A DNA stretch of 64,000 nt. Origin: Neisseria weaveri (GTDB lineage Bacteria; Pseudomonadota; Gammaproteobacteria; Burkholderiales; Neisseriaceae). The notes under the pieces are model-generated. The model saw nothing but the letters and a program-made list of their open reading frames with translations. It was not told the DNA's origin and ran no database searches. This document shows, one piece after another, positions 45,096 through 54,043 of this stretch. The translations under genes and the position numbers were made by a program. The DNA lies in assembly GCF_900638685.1 (NCBI RefSeq), contig NZ_LR134533.1, forward strand, positions 1,488,001 through 1,552,000, written 5' to 3'. Each line of letters opens with the position of its first letter. The first letter of the stretch is position 1.

Positions 45096-46103
45096 TTATG
45101 CGTGGTATTGATTGGGCAGTAACTTTCTTTGTTTATTGTCTTCCCGCTCTTCCGCCGCATCAGCCGCATCGTAGGCTTCGACGATTTTCTGCACCAAAGG
45201 ATGGCGCACCACGTCTTCGCTGGTGAAGGTGTGGAAATACAAGCCTTCGATGCCGTTGAGTTTTTCTTTGGCATCTTTCAAGCCTGATTTGATGTTGCGT
45301 GGCAGGTCGATTTGGCTCAGGTCGCCGGTAATCACGGCTTTGGCACCGAAGCCGATGCGGGTGAGGAACATCTTCATCTGCTCGGGCGTGGTGTTTTGCG
45401 CTTCGTCGAGAATCACATACGCGCCGTTGAGCGTGCGGCCGCGCATGTAGGCGAGCGGCGCGATTTCGATTAAGCCTTTTTCCAAGAGCTTGGTTACGCG
45501 GTCGAAGCCCATCAAGTCGTATAACGCGTCGTAAAGCGGGCGCAGGTAGGGATCGACTTTTTGGGCGAGGTCGCCGGGCAGGAAGCCGAGTTTTTCACCG
45601 GCTTCTACGGCAGGACGCACTAAAACGATGCGCTCGATTTGGTGTTTTTCCATCGCGTCAACGGCGGCGGCTACGGCCAGATAGGTTTTACCCGTACCGG
45701 CAGGTCCCAGTCCGAACACAACATCATGGTTGAGCAGCGCGCGGATATAGCCGTTTTGGCGCGGTGTACGCCCGCCGATGCTGCCGCGTTTGGTACGCAG
45801 ATAGTATTGCTGGTCGTGATGTTTTTCTTCGTGTTGCGCGTCGGCGGTTTTGGCTTCGACGGCGGCAAGCTGGATGTCGCTGTCTTCCAAGTCGCGGCTT
45901 TCGGCGGTGCTTGCCAAGGAGAGCAGGGCGCGGCGGCCGGCGTGGGCGAGGTCGCCTAAAAAAGTAAATTTATTGAAACGTCTGCTGATTTGAATGTCTA
46001 AAGCTTTGGCAAGTACATTGAGATTATTGTCGAGCGCGCCGCATAGGCGTTGCAGTACGGTGTTGTCGATATCTTCGAATTGTAGGTGGACGGTATGGCT
46101 CAT
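45096..46103 (-). CDS. phoH: PhoH-like ATPase
   Basis: From the ATG at 46103 the product is 335 residues and starts MSHTVHLQFEDIDNTVLQRLCG. It has the N-terminal domain of the PhoH-like/YbeZ type, then the ATPase core with Walker A GPAGTGKT (133-140), the Walker B region AYVILDEAQNTTPEQMKMFLTRIG and GDLSQIDLP. PhoH-like proteins are RNA helicase/NTPase partners of YbeY. A longer frame from 46172 is less likely. In many proteobacteria it is next to ybeY; here the pair is separated by the siderophore and LURP-like genes. Confidence 0.92.
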   Translation of the reverse strand: MSHTVHLQFEDIDNTVLQRLCGALDNNLNVLAKALDIQISRRFNKFTFLGDLAHAGRRALLSLASTAESRDLEDSDIQLAAVEAKTADAQHEEKHHDQQYYLRTKRGSIGGRTPRQNGYIRALLNHDVVFGLGPAGTGKTYLAVAAAVDAMEKHQIERIVLVRPAVEAGEKLGFLPGDLAQKVDPYLRPLYDALYDLMGFDRVTKLLEKGLIEIAPLAYMRGRTLNGAYVILDEAQNTTPEQMKMFLTRIGFGAKAVITGDLSQIDLPRNIKSGLKDAKEKLNGIEGLYFHTFTSEDVVRHPLVQKIVEAYDAADAAEEREDNKQRKLLPNQYHA

Positions 46104-46461
46104 TGTCGGCTTCGTCTGTGGAAATGGTATTGATGATTGGCTATATATAGGGTTGAAACGGTGGAAATACAAGTTTCGGCGGTGGTTTTTTCAGACGGCC
46201 TTTTAAAATTGTAAGTTTTATAAAAACTATCGTTTTTACAGCGAAATTTATCGCCAAATTATAGTTGAATTATGATACATTTCTGATGTTGTCTATAATT
46301 TTTAAAGATTAAGTAGCTGCAAGTCCGTTTTTAAATGATTTTGATAGTTTGATGTCATAATTTTATATTGTGATTATTTGAAAACCGGTTTGTTTCGGAT
46401 GGGCTGTTTGAAGAAAAATATATTTTCAGACGGCTTGGTATAGATTTTAAAGAGTGTGAAA
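46104..46461. other. Spacer between phoH and hisC
   Basis: The 358-base AT-rich spacer separates divergent genes and holds single uptake sequences near 46190 and a decayed copy near 46426. It should contain the hisC promoter. I looked for a his leader peptide with a run of His codons and found none. Confidence 0.5.
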
Positions 46462-47541
46462 ATGACAGAGCTGACTGAAATTATCCGTTCGGATATTCAA
46501 GCATTAACCGCTTATCATGTTGCTGATTTGCCGCAGGATTTTATCAAGTTGGATGCGATGGAAAGTCCGTTTCATCCGTTTGGGCGTAAAGAGGGATTGC
46601 GTGAAGAATGGTTGGCTTTGATGGCTGAAGCGCCGATTCATCTTTATCCCAATCCGGCAACATCCGGTTTGCAGCAGGCTTTGCGTGAGGCTTTTTCGAT
46701 TCCGGAATGTGCAGAAATCGCTTTGGGTAACGGTTCGGACGAGTTGATTCAGTTGATGACCATGCTGGTTGCAAAACCGGGTGCGGTGATGTTGGCGGTG
46801 GAGCCGAGTTTTGTGATGTATAAGCACAATGCGGCTTTGTACGGCATGGAATATGTCGGCGTGCCTTTGAACGACGACTTTACTTTGAATCTGGAAGCCG
46901 TATTGGCGGCGGTACGCCAATATCAGCCGGCATTGATTTTCTTGGCTTATCCGAATAATCCTACCGGCTTGCGTTTCGAGCGCAAGCAAGTGGAAGCGGT
47001 GATTGCGGCGGCAAAAGGGATTGTTGTGGTGGACGAAGCCTATGGGGCGTTTAGCGATGACAGTTTCTTGCCTCAGGCAGGGAAGATTGAAAATCTGGTG
47101 GTGATGCGTACCATCAGTAAAATCGGTTTTGCCGGCTTGCGTATCGGTTATGCCGCGGGTTGTCCCGCCATTATGAGGGAATTGGCCAAAATCGTTCCGC
47201 CATACAATATGAACCAGTTGAGTTTGGCAACGGCCAAGTTTGCGATGAAGCACGCCGATGTAATTGAAGAAACCGTTGTTTTTTTAAAGGCAGAGCGTGA
47301 ACGAATGCAGCTGGAAATTGCCAAACTAAACAGAGTAAAAGCTTTTCCGAGTGCCACCAATTTTATTACCGTCCGTGTTCCCGATGCGCTGGCTTTGTTT
47401 GAAAAGTTGAAAGAACACAAGATTTTAATTAAGAAATTGCACGGTTCGCATCCGCTGTTGGATGAGTGTGTGCGCATTACCGTCGGCTCGCGTGAAGCAA
47501 ACGATGCCGTATTGACCGTGATGAAGGGGCTTTATGCCTAA
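46462..47541 (+). CDS. hisC: Histidinol-phosphate aminotransferase
   Basis: HisC transfers an amino group from glutamate to imidazole acetol phosphate, giving histidinol phosphate. From the ATG at 46462 the product is 359 residues, with AAAGAG seven bases upstream; a GTG two codons earlier is possible. Family blocks include LYPNPATSGLQQALRE, LGNGSDELIQLMTM, YPNNPTGLRFER, VVVDEAYGAF and the PLP-lysine motif RTISKIGFAGLRIGY. It opens the histidine cluster; hisB follows after 67 bases. Confidence 0.95.
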   Translation: MTELTEIIRSDIQALTAYHVADLPQDFIKLDAMESPFHPFGRKEGLREEWLALMAEAPIHLYPNPATSGLQQALREAFSIPECAEIALGNGSDELIQLMTMLVAKPGAVMLAVEPSFVMYKHNAALYGMEYVGVPLNDDFTLNLEAVLAAVRQYQPALIFLAYPNNPTGLRFERKQVEAVIAAAKGIVVVDEAYGAFSDDSFLPQAGKIENLVVMRTISKIGFAGLRIGYAAGCPAIMRELAKIVPPYNMNQLSLATAKFAMKHADVIEETVVFLKAERERMQLEIAKLNRVKAFPSATNFITVRVPDALALFEKLKEHKILIKKLHGSHPLLDECVRITVGSREANDAVLTVMKGLYA

Positions 47542-47608
47542 ATTTTCAGACGGCCTATATACTTTGAATCCACAATAATAAATTTTTTATAGTTTTACAG
47601 ACAGAATC

Positions 47609-48550
47609 ATGATGACTCAAGCAGAAATTCATTTACAAAATCTTTACCTTTTAATTAAAGAAGCCGGTTCTTTAGCCGAATTGGCACGCCGTTGCGGTTA
47701 TGACAAATCCGCATCTCTGTTTCAGGTTAAGCGCCGTTTGGAAAAGCAGAAAGCCGAAGGCGATCAAGGACGCGGTATTGCCCGTTCGGTTGTGGCCAAG
47801 TTGGAAGCCGGTATGAATAAGCCTGAAGGCTGGATGGGGCGTGATAACAGTAGCACACCTTCGGAAAATGTTGCGGTCGGAATCGGTTCGAATACCGGTT
47901 CGGGCAACTCTTCCATTGTTATCGGCTCACCTTCCCATATTCATCAGCCGGCCGGTCCGCGTGCCGTTACGGTGAGCCGGCATACCAGCGAAACCCAGAT
48001 TACGGTTTCTTTGAACTTGGACGGGACGGGACAATGCCGTTGCGATACGGGCGTGCCGTTTTTGGAGCACATGCTGGATCAGATTGCCCGTCACGGTTTG
48101 ATCGATTTGGACATTACCTGCAAAGGTGATCTGCATATCGACGACCACCACACCGTGGAAGACATCGGTATTACCTTGGGTCAGGCTTTGAAGCAGGCTT
48201 TGGGTAATAAGGCGGGTATCCGCCGCTACGGCCACAGCTACGTTCCTTTAGATGAAGCTTTGAGCCGCGTGGTGTTGGATTTGTCAGGCCGCCCGGGTTT
48301 GACTTATAACATCGAATTTACGCGCGCGATGATCGGGCGTTTTGATGTGGATTTGTTCAGTGAATTTTTCCACGGATTGGTCAACCACAGTATGATGACG
48401 CTGCATATCGACAATTTGCGCGGCTATAATGCCCACCATCAGGCGGAAACGGTATTTAAGGCCTTTGGTCGTGCTCTGCGTATGGCGGTGGAATACGATG
48501 AGCGTATGGCCGGTAAGATGCCTTCAACCAAAGGCACGCTGACTGCTTGA
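47609..48550 (+). CDS. hisB: Imidazoleglycerol-phosphate dehydratase with N-terminal HTH-like extension
   Basis: The catalytic domain (about residues 119-313) dehydrates imidazole glycerol phosphate and has the manganese-binding blocks [21 protein letters not shown] and [18 protein letters not shown]. Ahead of it lies an extra region of about 118 residues: a helical part (about 8-78; [22 protein letters not shown], then [17 protein letters not shown]) that reads like a helix-turn-helix regulator, and a Ser/Gly-rich linker. Ordinary monofunctional HisB lacks it; neisserial HisB proteins are known to be long. Two adjacent ATG codons (47609, 47612) are available. The role of the extension is unknown. 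Confidence 0.93.
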   Translation: MMTQAEIHLQNLYLLIKEAGSLAELARRCGYDKSASLFQVKRRLEKQKAEGDQGRGIARSVVAKLEAGMNKPEGWMGRDNSSTPSENVAVGIGSNTGSGNSSIVIGSPSHIHQPAGPRAVTVSRHTSETQITVSLNLDGTGQCRCDTGVPFLEHMLDQIARHGLIDLDITCKGDLHIDDHHTVEDIGITLGQALKQALGNKAGIRRYGHSYVPLDEALSRVVLDLSGRPGLTYNIEFTRAMIGRFDVDLFSEFFHGLVNHSMMTLHIDNLRGYNAHHQAETVFKAFGRALRMAVEYDERMAGKMPSTKGTLTA

Positions 48551-48560
48551 TATTCTGTTT

Positions 48561-48619
48561 AGGCCGTCTGAAAAGTGTTGAGGCCGTCTGAAAAACAACG
48601 TGTGATTTTCAGACGGCCT
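48561..48619. terminator. Tandem plus inverted uptake sequences after hisB
   Basis: Two direct copies (48561-48572, 48581-48592) are followed by one inverted copy (48608-48619). Either forward copy can pair with the inverted one, giving alternative hairpins between hisB and the next gene. Confidence 0.7.
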
Positions 48620-48650
48620 TATCGGCAATAAACAGCAGGAAGACAAAAAG

Positions 48651-49058
48651 ATGTTTGTTACTTTGCTTTTGGTCACGTTTTTACTGGCGTTTGCAGTATC
48701 GTTTGCCGTGATGAAATTGTTCAGCCGTCCGTTGCATGCCATAGTCCACCGCATTATCGACGACCCCATACACGAAGCATGGGTTCGCTATATCAAATTT
48801 GCCTTAATGGTGGTCGGTGTGTCTGCCGGCGTACGGATTTACGAGCTGGAAAAATATATTACGCCGCTGCGTCGTGTATCGGACGATAAAAATGAAGTGA
48901 TCCAATTGACAACGGAACGCTGGATCTTGGAAATTTACCGAACCGTTATCGAGTCATTGCAGGGCATTGCGTGGATGCTGTTGCTGTTTTTCGTGTTTGC
49001 ATTGATTGGTTATGTCGTGGTTCGTTTGGGCGAGAAAAGGTCAAACCGCCTGCCATAA
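48651..49058 (+). CDS. Unknown two-helix membrane protein
   Basis: The 135-residue protein has membrane segments near residues 3-22 and 108-127, with a weaker one around 48-62, and a charged middle part (ELEKYITPLRRVSDDKNEVIQLTTERWILEIYRTVI). I do not recognise a named family. The starting ATG is preceded by AGGAAG. It sits between hisB and hisH in the same direction, but nothing in it suggests a role in histidine synthesis. Confidence 0.7.
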   Translation: MFVTLLLVTFLLAFAVSFAVMKLFSRPLHAIVHRIIDDPIHEAWVRYIKFALMVVGVSAGVRIYELEKYITPLRRVSDDKNEVIQLTTERWILEIYRTVIESLQGIAWMLLLFFVFALIGYVVVRLGEKRSNRLP

Positions 49059-49196
49059 TCAAATAATCAGTATTATTTAAGTGGGAAACCCAATGTCGTT
49101 ATATTGTCGCGGTATGGCGGATGAAAATATTGCCGTCCTGCATAGGTATGATGACATACGCCCGAGAGGCCGTCTGAAAAATAAAAAGGGAATTGG

Positions 49197-49841
49197 ATGA
49201 AAGTAGCTATTGTCGATTACGGTATGGGTAATCTGCATTCTGTTTATAAATCGGTATGTGCCGCACAAAAGCTGGCGGACGTGCAGGCTGAGATTGTTTT
49301 GACCGACCAGCCTGATGTGGTCTTTGCCGCCGACAAAATCATTTTCCCGGGGCAGGGCGCGATGCCCGACTGTATGGGCGCGCTTAAGCGCAGCGGTTTG
49401 GGCGAAGCAGTTTCAGACGGTCTGAAAAACAAACCTTTTTTCGGTATTTGCGTCGGTGCGCAATTATTGTTTGAGCACAGTGAAGAAGGTGATACGCCGG
49501 GGCTGGGCTGGTTTGAAGGCGAAGTGAAACGCTTTGCCTCCGATATGTCGGATGCGGACGGCAACAAATTGAAAGTGCCGCATATGGGCTGGAACAATGT
49601 CCGTCAGAAGCAAAGCCATCCCTTATTTAAAGATATTGATGACAATACCCGCTTTTATTTTGTTCATAGCTATTATTTCTCTCCCAAAGATAGCAATATT
49701 ATATTAGGAACCAGTGAGTATCCGCACGAATTTGCTTGTATCGTTGGAAAAGAGAACGTATTTGCAACGCAATTCCATACCGAAAAAAGCCATGATGGCG
49801 GTTTATTATTGCTACGTAATTTTTTGCATTGGAATGGATAA
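49197..49841 (+). CDS. hisH: Imidazole glycerol phosphate synthase, glutaminase subunit HisH
   Basis: HisH supplies ammonia from glutamine to HisF for formation of imidazole glycerol phosphate and AICAR. The 214-residue class I glutaminase has GMGNLHSVYKS at the start, the oxyanion/nucleophile motif FGICVGAQLLFE with the catalytic Cys, and the His/Glu pair in FATQFHTEKSH. A near-palindromic uptake sequence lies in frame at 49412-49426 (SDGLK). An AT-rich drift appears in the last 60 codons. Confidence 0.95.
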   Translation: MKVAIVDYGMGNLHSVYKSVCAAQKLADVQAEIVLTDQPDVVFAADKIIFPGQGAMPDCMGALKRSGLGEAVSDGLKNKPFFGICVGAQLLFEHSEEGDTPGLGWFEGEVKRFASDMSDADGNKLKVPHMGWNNVRQKQSHPLFKDIDDNTRFYFVHSYYFSPKDSNIILGTSEYPHEFACIVGKENVFATQFHTEKSHDGGLLLLRNFLHWNG

Positions 49842-49932
49842 AATGTGTAAAATAAGCGCGGCCTGTCATGATAGGCCGTTTTGTTTGTATACATAAATCT
49901 ATTTATTCATCCTTTTGATTAATGGAAAGAAA

Positions 49933-50676
49933 ATGTTACTTATCCCTGCGATCGATTTAAAAGAAGGCAGCTGCGTGCGCCTGAAGCAAGGTTTGATGGA
50001 TCAAGCCACTGTATTTTCCGACAAACCGGCAGAAACGGCACTGCATTGGTTGAAGCAGGGAGCAAGACGTCTGCATTTGGTAGATTTGGACGGTGCTTTT
50101 GCCGGCAAACCGAAAAATCTGGAAGCCATCCGGGAAATCCTTCAAGCGGTGTCGCATGATATTCCCGTCCAATTGGGCGGCGGTATCCGCGATATGGCAA
50201 CCATTGAAAAGTATCTCGAATTAGGTTTGAAAGATGTCATTATCGGTACGGCAGCGGTCAAAAATCCCGAATTTGTACGCGAAGCCTGCAAGGCGTTTCC
50301 GGGGCATATTATTGTGGGTTTGGATGCGAAAGACGGCATGGTAGCGATTGACGGTTGGGCAACGGTAACCGAACATCACGTTATCGATTTGAGCAAGCAG
50401 TTTGAAGATGACGGCGTAAACAGCATCATCTATACCGATATCGGCCGCGACGGCATGATGAGCGGCGTCAACATCGATGCGACCGTTAAGTTGGCGGAAG
50501 CGGTTAACATTCCGGTGATTGCTTCAGGCGGCCTTACTGATTTGGACGACATTTGTGCTTTATGTGCCGTAGAAAAAAGCGGTGTGGCCGGCGCGATTAC
50601 CGGACGTGCTATCTATGAAGGCAGCATTGATTTTGCCGAAGCGCAAAAATTGGCCGATACTTTGGCTCAAGCATAA
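49933..50676 (+). CDS. hisA: Phosphoribosylformimino-AICAR phosphate isomerase HisA
   Basis: HisA isomerises ProFAR to PRFAR. From the ATG at 49933, preceded by GGAAAG, the product is 247 residues; an upstream TTG would add six. It is a (beta/alpha)8 barrel beginning [17 protein letters not shown] with catalytic Asp8, followed by [18 protein letters not shown] with the second catalytic region, [12 protein letters not shown] and [11 protein letters not shown]. It lies between hisH and a small membrane-protein gene. Confidence 0.95.
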   Translation: MLLIPAIDLKEGSCVRLKQGLMDQATVFSDKPAETALHWLKQGARRLHLVDLDGAFAGKPKNLEAIREILQAVSHDIPVQLGGGIRDMATIEKYLELGLKDVIIGTAAVKNPEFVREACKAFPGHIIVGLDAKDGMVAIDGWATVTEHHVIDLSKQFEDDGVNSIIYTDIGRDGMMSGVNIDATVKLAEAVNIPVIASGGLTDLDDICALCAVEKSGVAGAITGRAIYEGSIDFAEAQKLADTLAQA

Positions 50677-50781
50677 AATATATAATTAAACCAACTATTA
50701 AATAAATCGTCTTTAACAAACAGCGGTATCCGGAAAGGCTATTGGGATGCCGCAAACATTATTAAATTGGGGAATTTGTAA

Positions 50782-51105
50782 ATGCTTTCAGCATTTATTT
50801 TGGGTTTTTGGGTATTGTGGTCGGATGAACGGGACGTCAATATTTTCTATGAAAGTTTGATGTTTATTTTAGTCAATGTTTTGCTCACTTCGGCCTTAGA
50901 GTTTCATTTTCCGGCTTTCAGCCTGCTTTGGGCTTTGGAAACGGCTTTATTGTGGTGCTATGTGATCGCGGCATTGATGCTTATCCAAAAATTGTCGGTT
51001 AATTTTATGATCACGATTGCAATGTCGATTGCCATTGCGGTAGGTTATTATCATCTGGCCGGGCAAGCCGATATTTGGGTTGCTTCTTGGTTGGCAAAGA
51101 TTTGA
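50782..51105 (+). CDS. Small unknown membrane protein
   Basis: The 107-residue product is almost wholly hydrophobic, with three or four predicted membrane segments ([45 protein letters not shown] and [17 protein letters not shown]). GGGGAATTTG precedes the frame but no strong ribosome binding site is seen. It is not recognised. It lies between hisA and hisF and overlaps no other credible gene. Confidence 0.6.
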   Translation: MLSAFILGFWVLWSDERDVNIFYESLMFILVNVLLTSALEFHFPAFSLLWALETALLWCYVIAALMLIQKLSVNFMITIAMSIAIAVGYYHLAGQADIWVASWLAKI

Positions 51106-51146
51106 AACAGGCTGCTTCGGCAGCCTTAATTATGAGGGCAGAATAC

Positions 51147-51914
51147 ATGGCTTTAGCAAAACGCATTATCCCCTGTTTGGACGTGGACAACGGCCGCGTT
51201 GTCAAAGGTGTCAACTTCGTCGGCTTGCGCGATGCCGGCAATCCGGTTGACGTAGCCAAACGCTACAACGACGAAGGTGCCGACGAGCTGACCTTTCTCG
51301 ACATCACCGCTTCTTCCGACAACCGCGACACCATTCTGCATGTGATTGAAGAAGTCGCCTCGCAAGTGTTTATCCCGCTTACCGTCGGCGGCGGCGTGCG
51401 CTCCGTAGCTGATGTGCGCCGCCTGCTCAATGCGGGTGCCGACAAAGCCAGCATCAACACCGCCGCCGTAACCAACCCCGATTTGGTGAACGAAGCCAGC
51501 AGCTTTTTCGGTTCGCAAGCGATTGTGGTGGCGATTGATGCCAAAGCCGTCAATCCCGAAAACACCCGCTGGGAAGTATTTACCCACGGCGGACGCAAAG
51601 CCACGGGCATTGATGCGGTCGAATGGGCGCAAAACATGCAGGCGCGCGGCGCAGGTGAAATTCTGCTTACCAGCATGGACAGAGACGGCACCAAAATCGG
51701 CTTCAACCTGCCGCTTACCCGCGCCATCAGCGAAGCGGTGGATATTCCCGTTATCGCCTCAGGCGGCGTGGGTAATGTGCAGCATCTGATTGACGGCGTG
51801 AAAGAAGGCAAAGCCGATGCCGTGCTGGCCGCCAGCATTTTCCATTTCGGCGAAGTGAGCATCCGCGAAGCCAAAGAAGCCATGCGCGCAGCGGGTATCG
51901 AAGTGCGTTTGTAA
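51147..51914 (+). CDS. hisF: Imidazole glycerol phosphate synthase, cyclase subunit HisF
   Basis: HisF, with HisH, converts PRFAR and ammonia to imidazole glycerol phosphate and AICAR. From the ATG at 51147, preceded by GAGGGCA, the 255-residue barrel begins [22 protein letters not shown] with catalytic Asp11-equivalent, then [29 protein letters not shown] with the second catalytic Asp and [10 protein letters not shown] longer frame from 51075 overlaps the preceding gene and is not needed. The codon usage is GC-richer than in hisA. Confidence 0.95.
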   Translation: MALAKRIIPCLDVDNGRVVKGVNFVGLRDAGNPVDVAKRYNDEGADELTFLDITASSDNRDTILHVIEEVASQVFIPLTVGGGVRSVADVRRLLNAGADKASINTAAVTNPDLVNEASSFFGSQAIVVAIDAKAVNPENTRWEVFTHGGRKATGIDAVEWAQNMQARGAGEILLTSMDRDGTKIGFNLPLTRAISEAVDIPVIASGGVGNVQHLIDGVKEGKADAVLAASIFHFGEVSIREAKEAMRAAGIEVRL

Positions 51915-51920
51915 TATTCA

Positions 51921-51960
51921 CTTTCAGACGGCCTCCCAACCGTTGAGGCCGTCTGAAAAG
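51921..51960. terminator. Paired-DUS hairpin after hisF
   Basis: CTTTCAGACGGCCTC and GAGGCCGTCTGAAAAG can pair around ten bases, immediately after hisF and 12 bases before the creA start. Confidence 0.7.
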
Positions 51961-51972
51961 AAAGAAACCGAT

Positions 51973-52518
51973 ATGAAAAAATTCATTCCAATTGTATTGA
52001 TGTCTTCCCTGTTGGCCGCGTGCGGTGGTGGCAATACCGAAAAAATCGGCGAGGCAAGCACCGTGTTCAACATGCTCGGCAAAAACGACCGCATTGAGAT
52101 TCATGCGTTTGACGATCCGCAAATTAAAGGCGTTACCTGCTATATTTCCTATGCCAAAAAAGGCGGTTTGAAAGAAGCGGTAAACTTGGAAGAAGACGCG
52201 TCCGACGCTTCCGTTTCCTGCGTGCAGACTGCGCCGCAAATCAGCTATAACGAAGCTGAAGTGGCCAAGCCGCAAAAGATTTTCAAAAAAGGCTCCAGCT
52301 TTATTTTCAAGACCCTGCAAGTGATGCGCTACTATGATCCCAACCGCAAAGTGTTTTCATACATGGTGTACAGCGACAAAGTGATTCAAGGTTCGCCGAA
52401 AAACTCGATGGACGCTTTCTCCTGCTACACCGGCGCACCGCTGGACGCTGCCAAGGTGAGCGTGCAGCCAAACCAGCAGATTCACGGCTCGTGCATCGTT
52501 ACGCTTGCCCGGAAATAA
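51973..52518 (+). CDS. creA: CreA family protein with lipoprotein signal
   Basis: The 181-residue product begins MKKFIPIVLMSSLLAACGGG, a lipoprotein signal with Cys17, and continues with the CreA pattern: VFNMLGKNDRIEIHAFDDP, KGVTCYISYAKKGG, EDASDASVSC, FKTLQVMRYYDPNR and YSDKVIQGSPKNS. CreA is a conserved periplasmic protein of unknown function; the usual form has a cleavable Sec signal, so a lipid-anchored version is notable. Four cysteines in the mature part could form disulfides. The start at 51973 excludes the uptake sequence upstream. Confidence 0.88.
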   Translation: MKKFIPIVLMSSLLAACGGGNTEKIGEASTVFNMLGKNDRIEIHAFDDPQIKGVTCYISYAKKGGLKEAVNLEEDASDASVSCVQTAPQISYNEAEVAKPQKIFKKGSSFIFKTLQVMRYYDPNRKVFSYMVYSDKVIQGSPKNSMDAFSCYTGAPLDAAKVSVQPNQQIHGSCIVTLARK

Positions 52519-52549
52519 AGAGCAAATGAACTTCATTTGAAAGAGTACG

Positions 52550-52633
52550 TTCGTCATGCTCGGGCTTGACCCGAGCATCTTTGATAAGATTACTGGAATC
52601 AAAGATACTCGGGTCAAGCCCGAGTATGACGAA
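52550..52633. repeat. Near-perfect 36-bp inverted repeat element
   Basis: Arms 52550-52585 and 52598-52633 are inverted copies matching at 34 of 36 positions, with a 12-base centre. Each arm itself contains the palindrome CTCGGGCTTGACCCGAG. The two mismatches are symmetric within each arm (GC versus AT pairs), so each small hairpin stays paired. It is unrelated to the uptake sequence and resembles a REP/MITE-type element or a strong bidirectional terminator. Confidence 0.9.
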
Positions 52634-52720
52634 ACTATGATAAAAATAAGTTTATTTTATAAACTTCAGGCCGTCTGAAAGCCCTAGGCTTCTACCAAGC
52701 TACAAACAGATCGGAGCAGC

Positions 52721-53479
52721 ATGGATTTAACCCTTTGGCATTATGCGGCGATTGCCGTGCTGGGCATTTTAGCCAGCATCATCAACATTTTGGCGGGCGG
52801 CGGTTCCAATCTGATTCTGCCGCTGTTGATGGCCTTCGGCGTGCCGCCCGATATTGCCAACGCCAGCAACCGCGTCGGCATTTTTTTCCAGTCTCTCACC
52901 GGCATCAGAGGGTTTAGAAACGCCGGCGCGTTGCCTACACACGATTTGCGCGGCATTTTGCTGCCGATGATATTCGGCGGTTTGGTCGGCTCCGTGTTGG
53001 CTTCGGTATTGCCCAATCAAATTCTGAAACCCGCTTTGCTCGTCTGCATTCTCGGTGTGGCCACGCTCACTTTTCTCAAACCGCAGCTTTTATTGCCGCC
53101 GCAAAACGTGCAGGAACGCAAAGTGTCCGACACGCGCGGGGCGGCGGTTTTGCTGTTTGCCGTCGGTATTTACGGCGGTTTTGTGCAGGCCAGCACCGCG
53201 TTTATTTTGCTGCCCGTGCTGGCGGGCGTGCTGCACTACAACCTGCTGCGCGCCAACGCCTTGAAACTGGTGTGCACGCTGGCGTTTACCGTCGTGGCTT
53301 TGGCCGTGTTTATCGTGCAGGGGCAGATTTGGTGGGATGTCGGCCTTGTGCTGGCAGCAGGCAATGCCATCGGTTCGATGATCGGCGTGAAAATTGCCTT
53401 AAAACTCTCACCCAACACCTTGCGCACGATTTTATTTGTGATGACGGTTGTGGCCGTGGTCGCGGCGTTTTTGAAGTAA
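52721..53479 (+). CDS. TSUP (TauE/SafE) family transporter
   Basis: The 252-residue protein has about eight membrane segments and the TSUP pattern of two half-repeats: GGGSNLILPLLMAFGVPPDIANASNR in the first and VGIYGGFVQASTAFILLPVL plus NALKLVCTLAFTVVALAVF in the second. Members export sulfite, sulfoacetate or related sulfur or organic anions; the substrate here is unknown. GGAGCAGC precedes the ATG. It sits between creA and the NlpE-like gene with no histidine-related role apparent. Confidence 0.87.
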   Translation: MDLTLWHYAAIAVLGILASIINILAGGGSNLILPLLMAFGVPPDIANASNRVGIFFQSLTGIRGFRNAGALPTHDLRGILLPMIFGGLVGSVLASVLPNQILKPALLVCILGVATLTFLKPQLLLPPQNVQERKVSDTRGAAVLLFAVGIYGGFVQASTAFILLPVLAGVLHYNLLRANALKLVCTLAFTVVALAVFIVQGQIWWDVGLVLAAGNAIGSMIGVKIALKLSPNTLRTILFVMTVVAVVAAFLK

Positions 53480-53519
53480 ATAAGGCCGTCTGAAAACACG
53501 GATTTCAAAAGATAAATTC

Positions 53520-53984
53520 ATGAACATGCCTGCAAAATCCTACCGCTACATTCTGCTTGCCTTAGCCTTATTTCAGACGGCCTGTACGCCCGAAAGCAGC
53601 AGCCAATTCCAAGCCGAACGCGAAGTTTTATCACCGGTTGCCACCAAAGATTCGGCTTCTTGGGTCGGCATCTATCGTGGCGAACTGCCTTGCGCCGACT
53701 GTGATTACATCGAAGCCACCATCGTTTTGCGCGATAATCTGCATTACAGCCTGACTACCCGACACGTCGGCAGAGTGGCCGGCGTATTGCCGTCTGAAAA
53801 ACGCGGCACTTTCCATTGGCGCGACGACGGCCTGCTGCAATTGGATGCGGCGGGCGACAATATGGTGTTTTTCGCTCACGAAAAAGGCCTGCAAATGCGC
53901 GGCAACGACGGCAAAGCCTATCCCGACGGCAAGGGGAAAATCTGCGGTTTGGCAAAAACCGGCAGTTTTGTGCCCGGGCAGTGA
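53520..53984 (+). CDS. NlpE-like copper-resistance lipoprotein
   Basis: The 154-residue product has a lipoprotein-type signal ending LFQTAC (Cys22) and an NlpE N-terminal domain: WVGIYRGELPCADCDYIEATIVL with the CxxC pair and the C-terminal KICGLAK. NlpE proteins are outer-membrane lipoproteins tied to copper and envelope stress. The lipobox is encoded by an uptake sequence (53572-53583), which places Gln at -3 instead of the usual Leu. A second uptake core is near 53794. A start at the third codon (ATG) is also possible. Confidence 0.82.
   Translation: MNMPAKSYRYILLALALFQTACTPESSSQFQAEREVLSPVATKDSASWVGIYRGELPCADCDYIEATIVLRDNLHYSLTTRHVGRVAGVLPSEKRGTFHWRDDGLLQLDAAGDNMVFFAHEKGLQMRGNDGKAYPDGKGKICGLAKTGSFVPGQ
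53572..53583 (-). repeat. Uptake sequence forming a lipobox
   Basis: TTCAGACGGCCT read with its flanks gives the codons for F-Q-T-A-C, the signal peptidase II cleavage region of the NlpE-like lipoprotein. Confidence 0.85.
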
Positions 53985-54043
53985 GCGGTTTTCAGACAGG
54001 CATTCTTGCGATGGCCTGCTCTGCTGTACAACAAGGAGAAACC

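Noticed and set aside
46104..46461. Histidine leader peptide and attenuator before hisC
   Set aside because: No short frame with consecutive His codons and no attenuator-type hairpin pair was seen.
49412..49426. Palindromic uptake-like site in hisH as a regulatory operator
   Set aside because: It is explained as a mutated uptake sequence whose two halves happen to be complementary.
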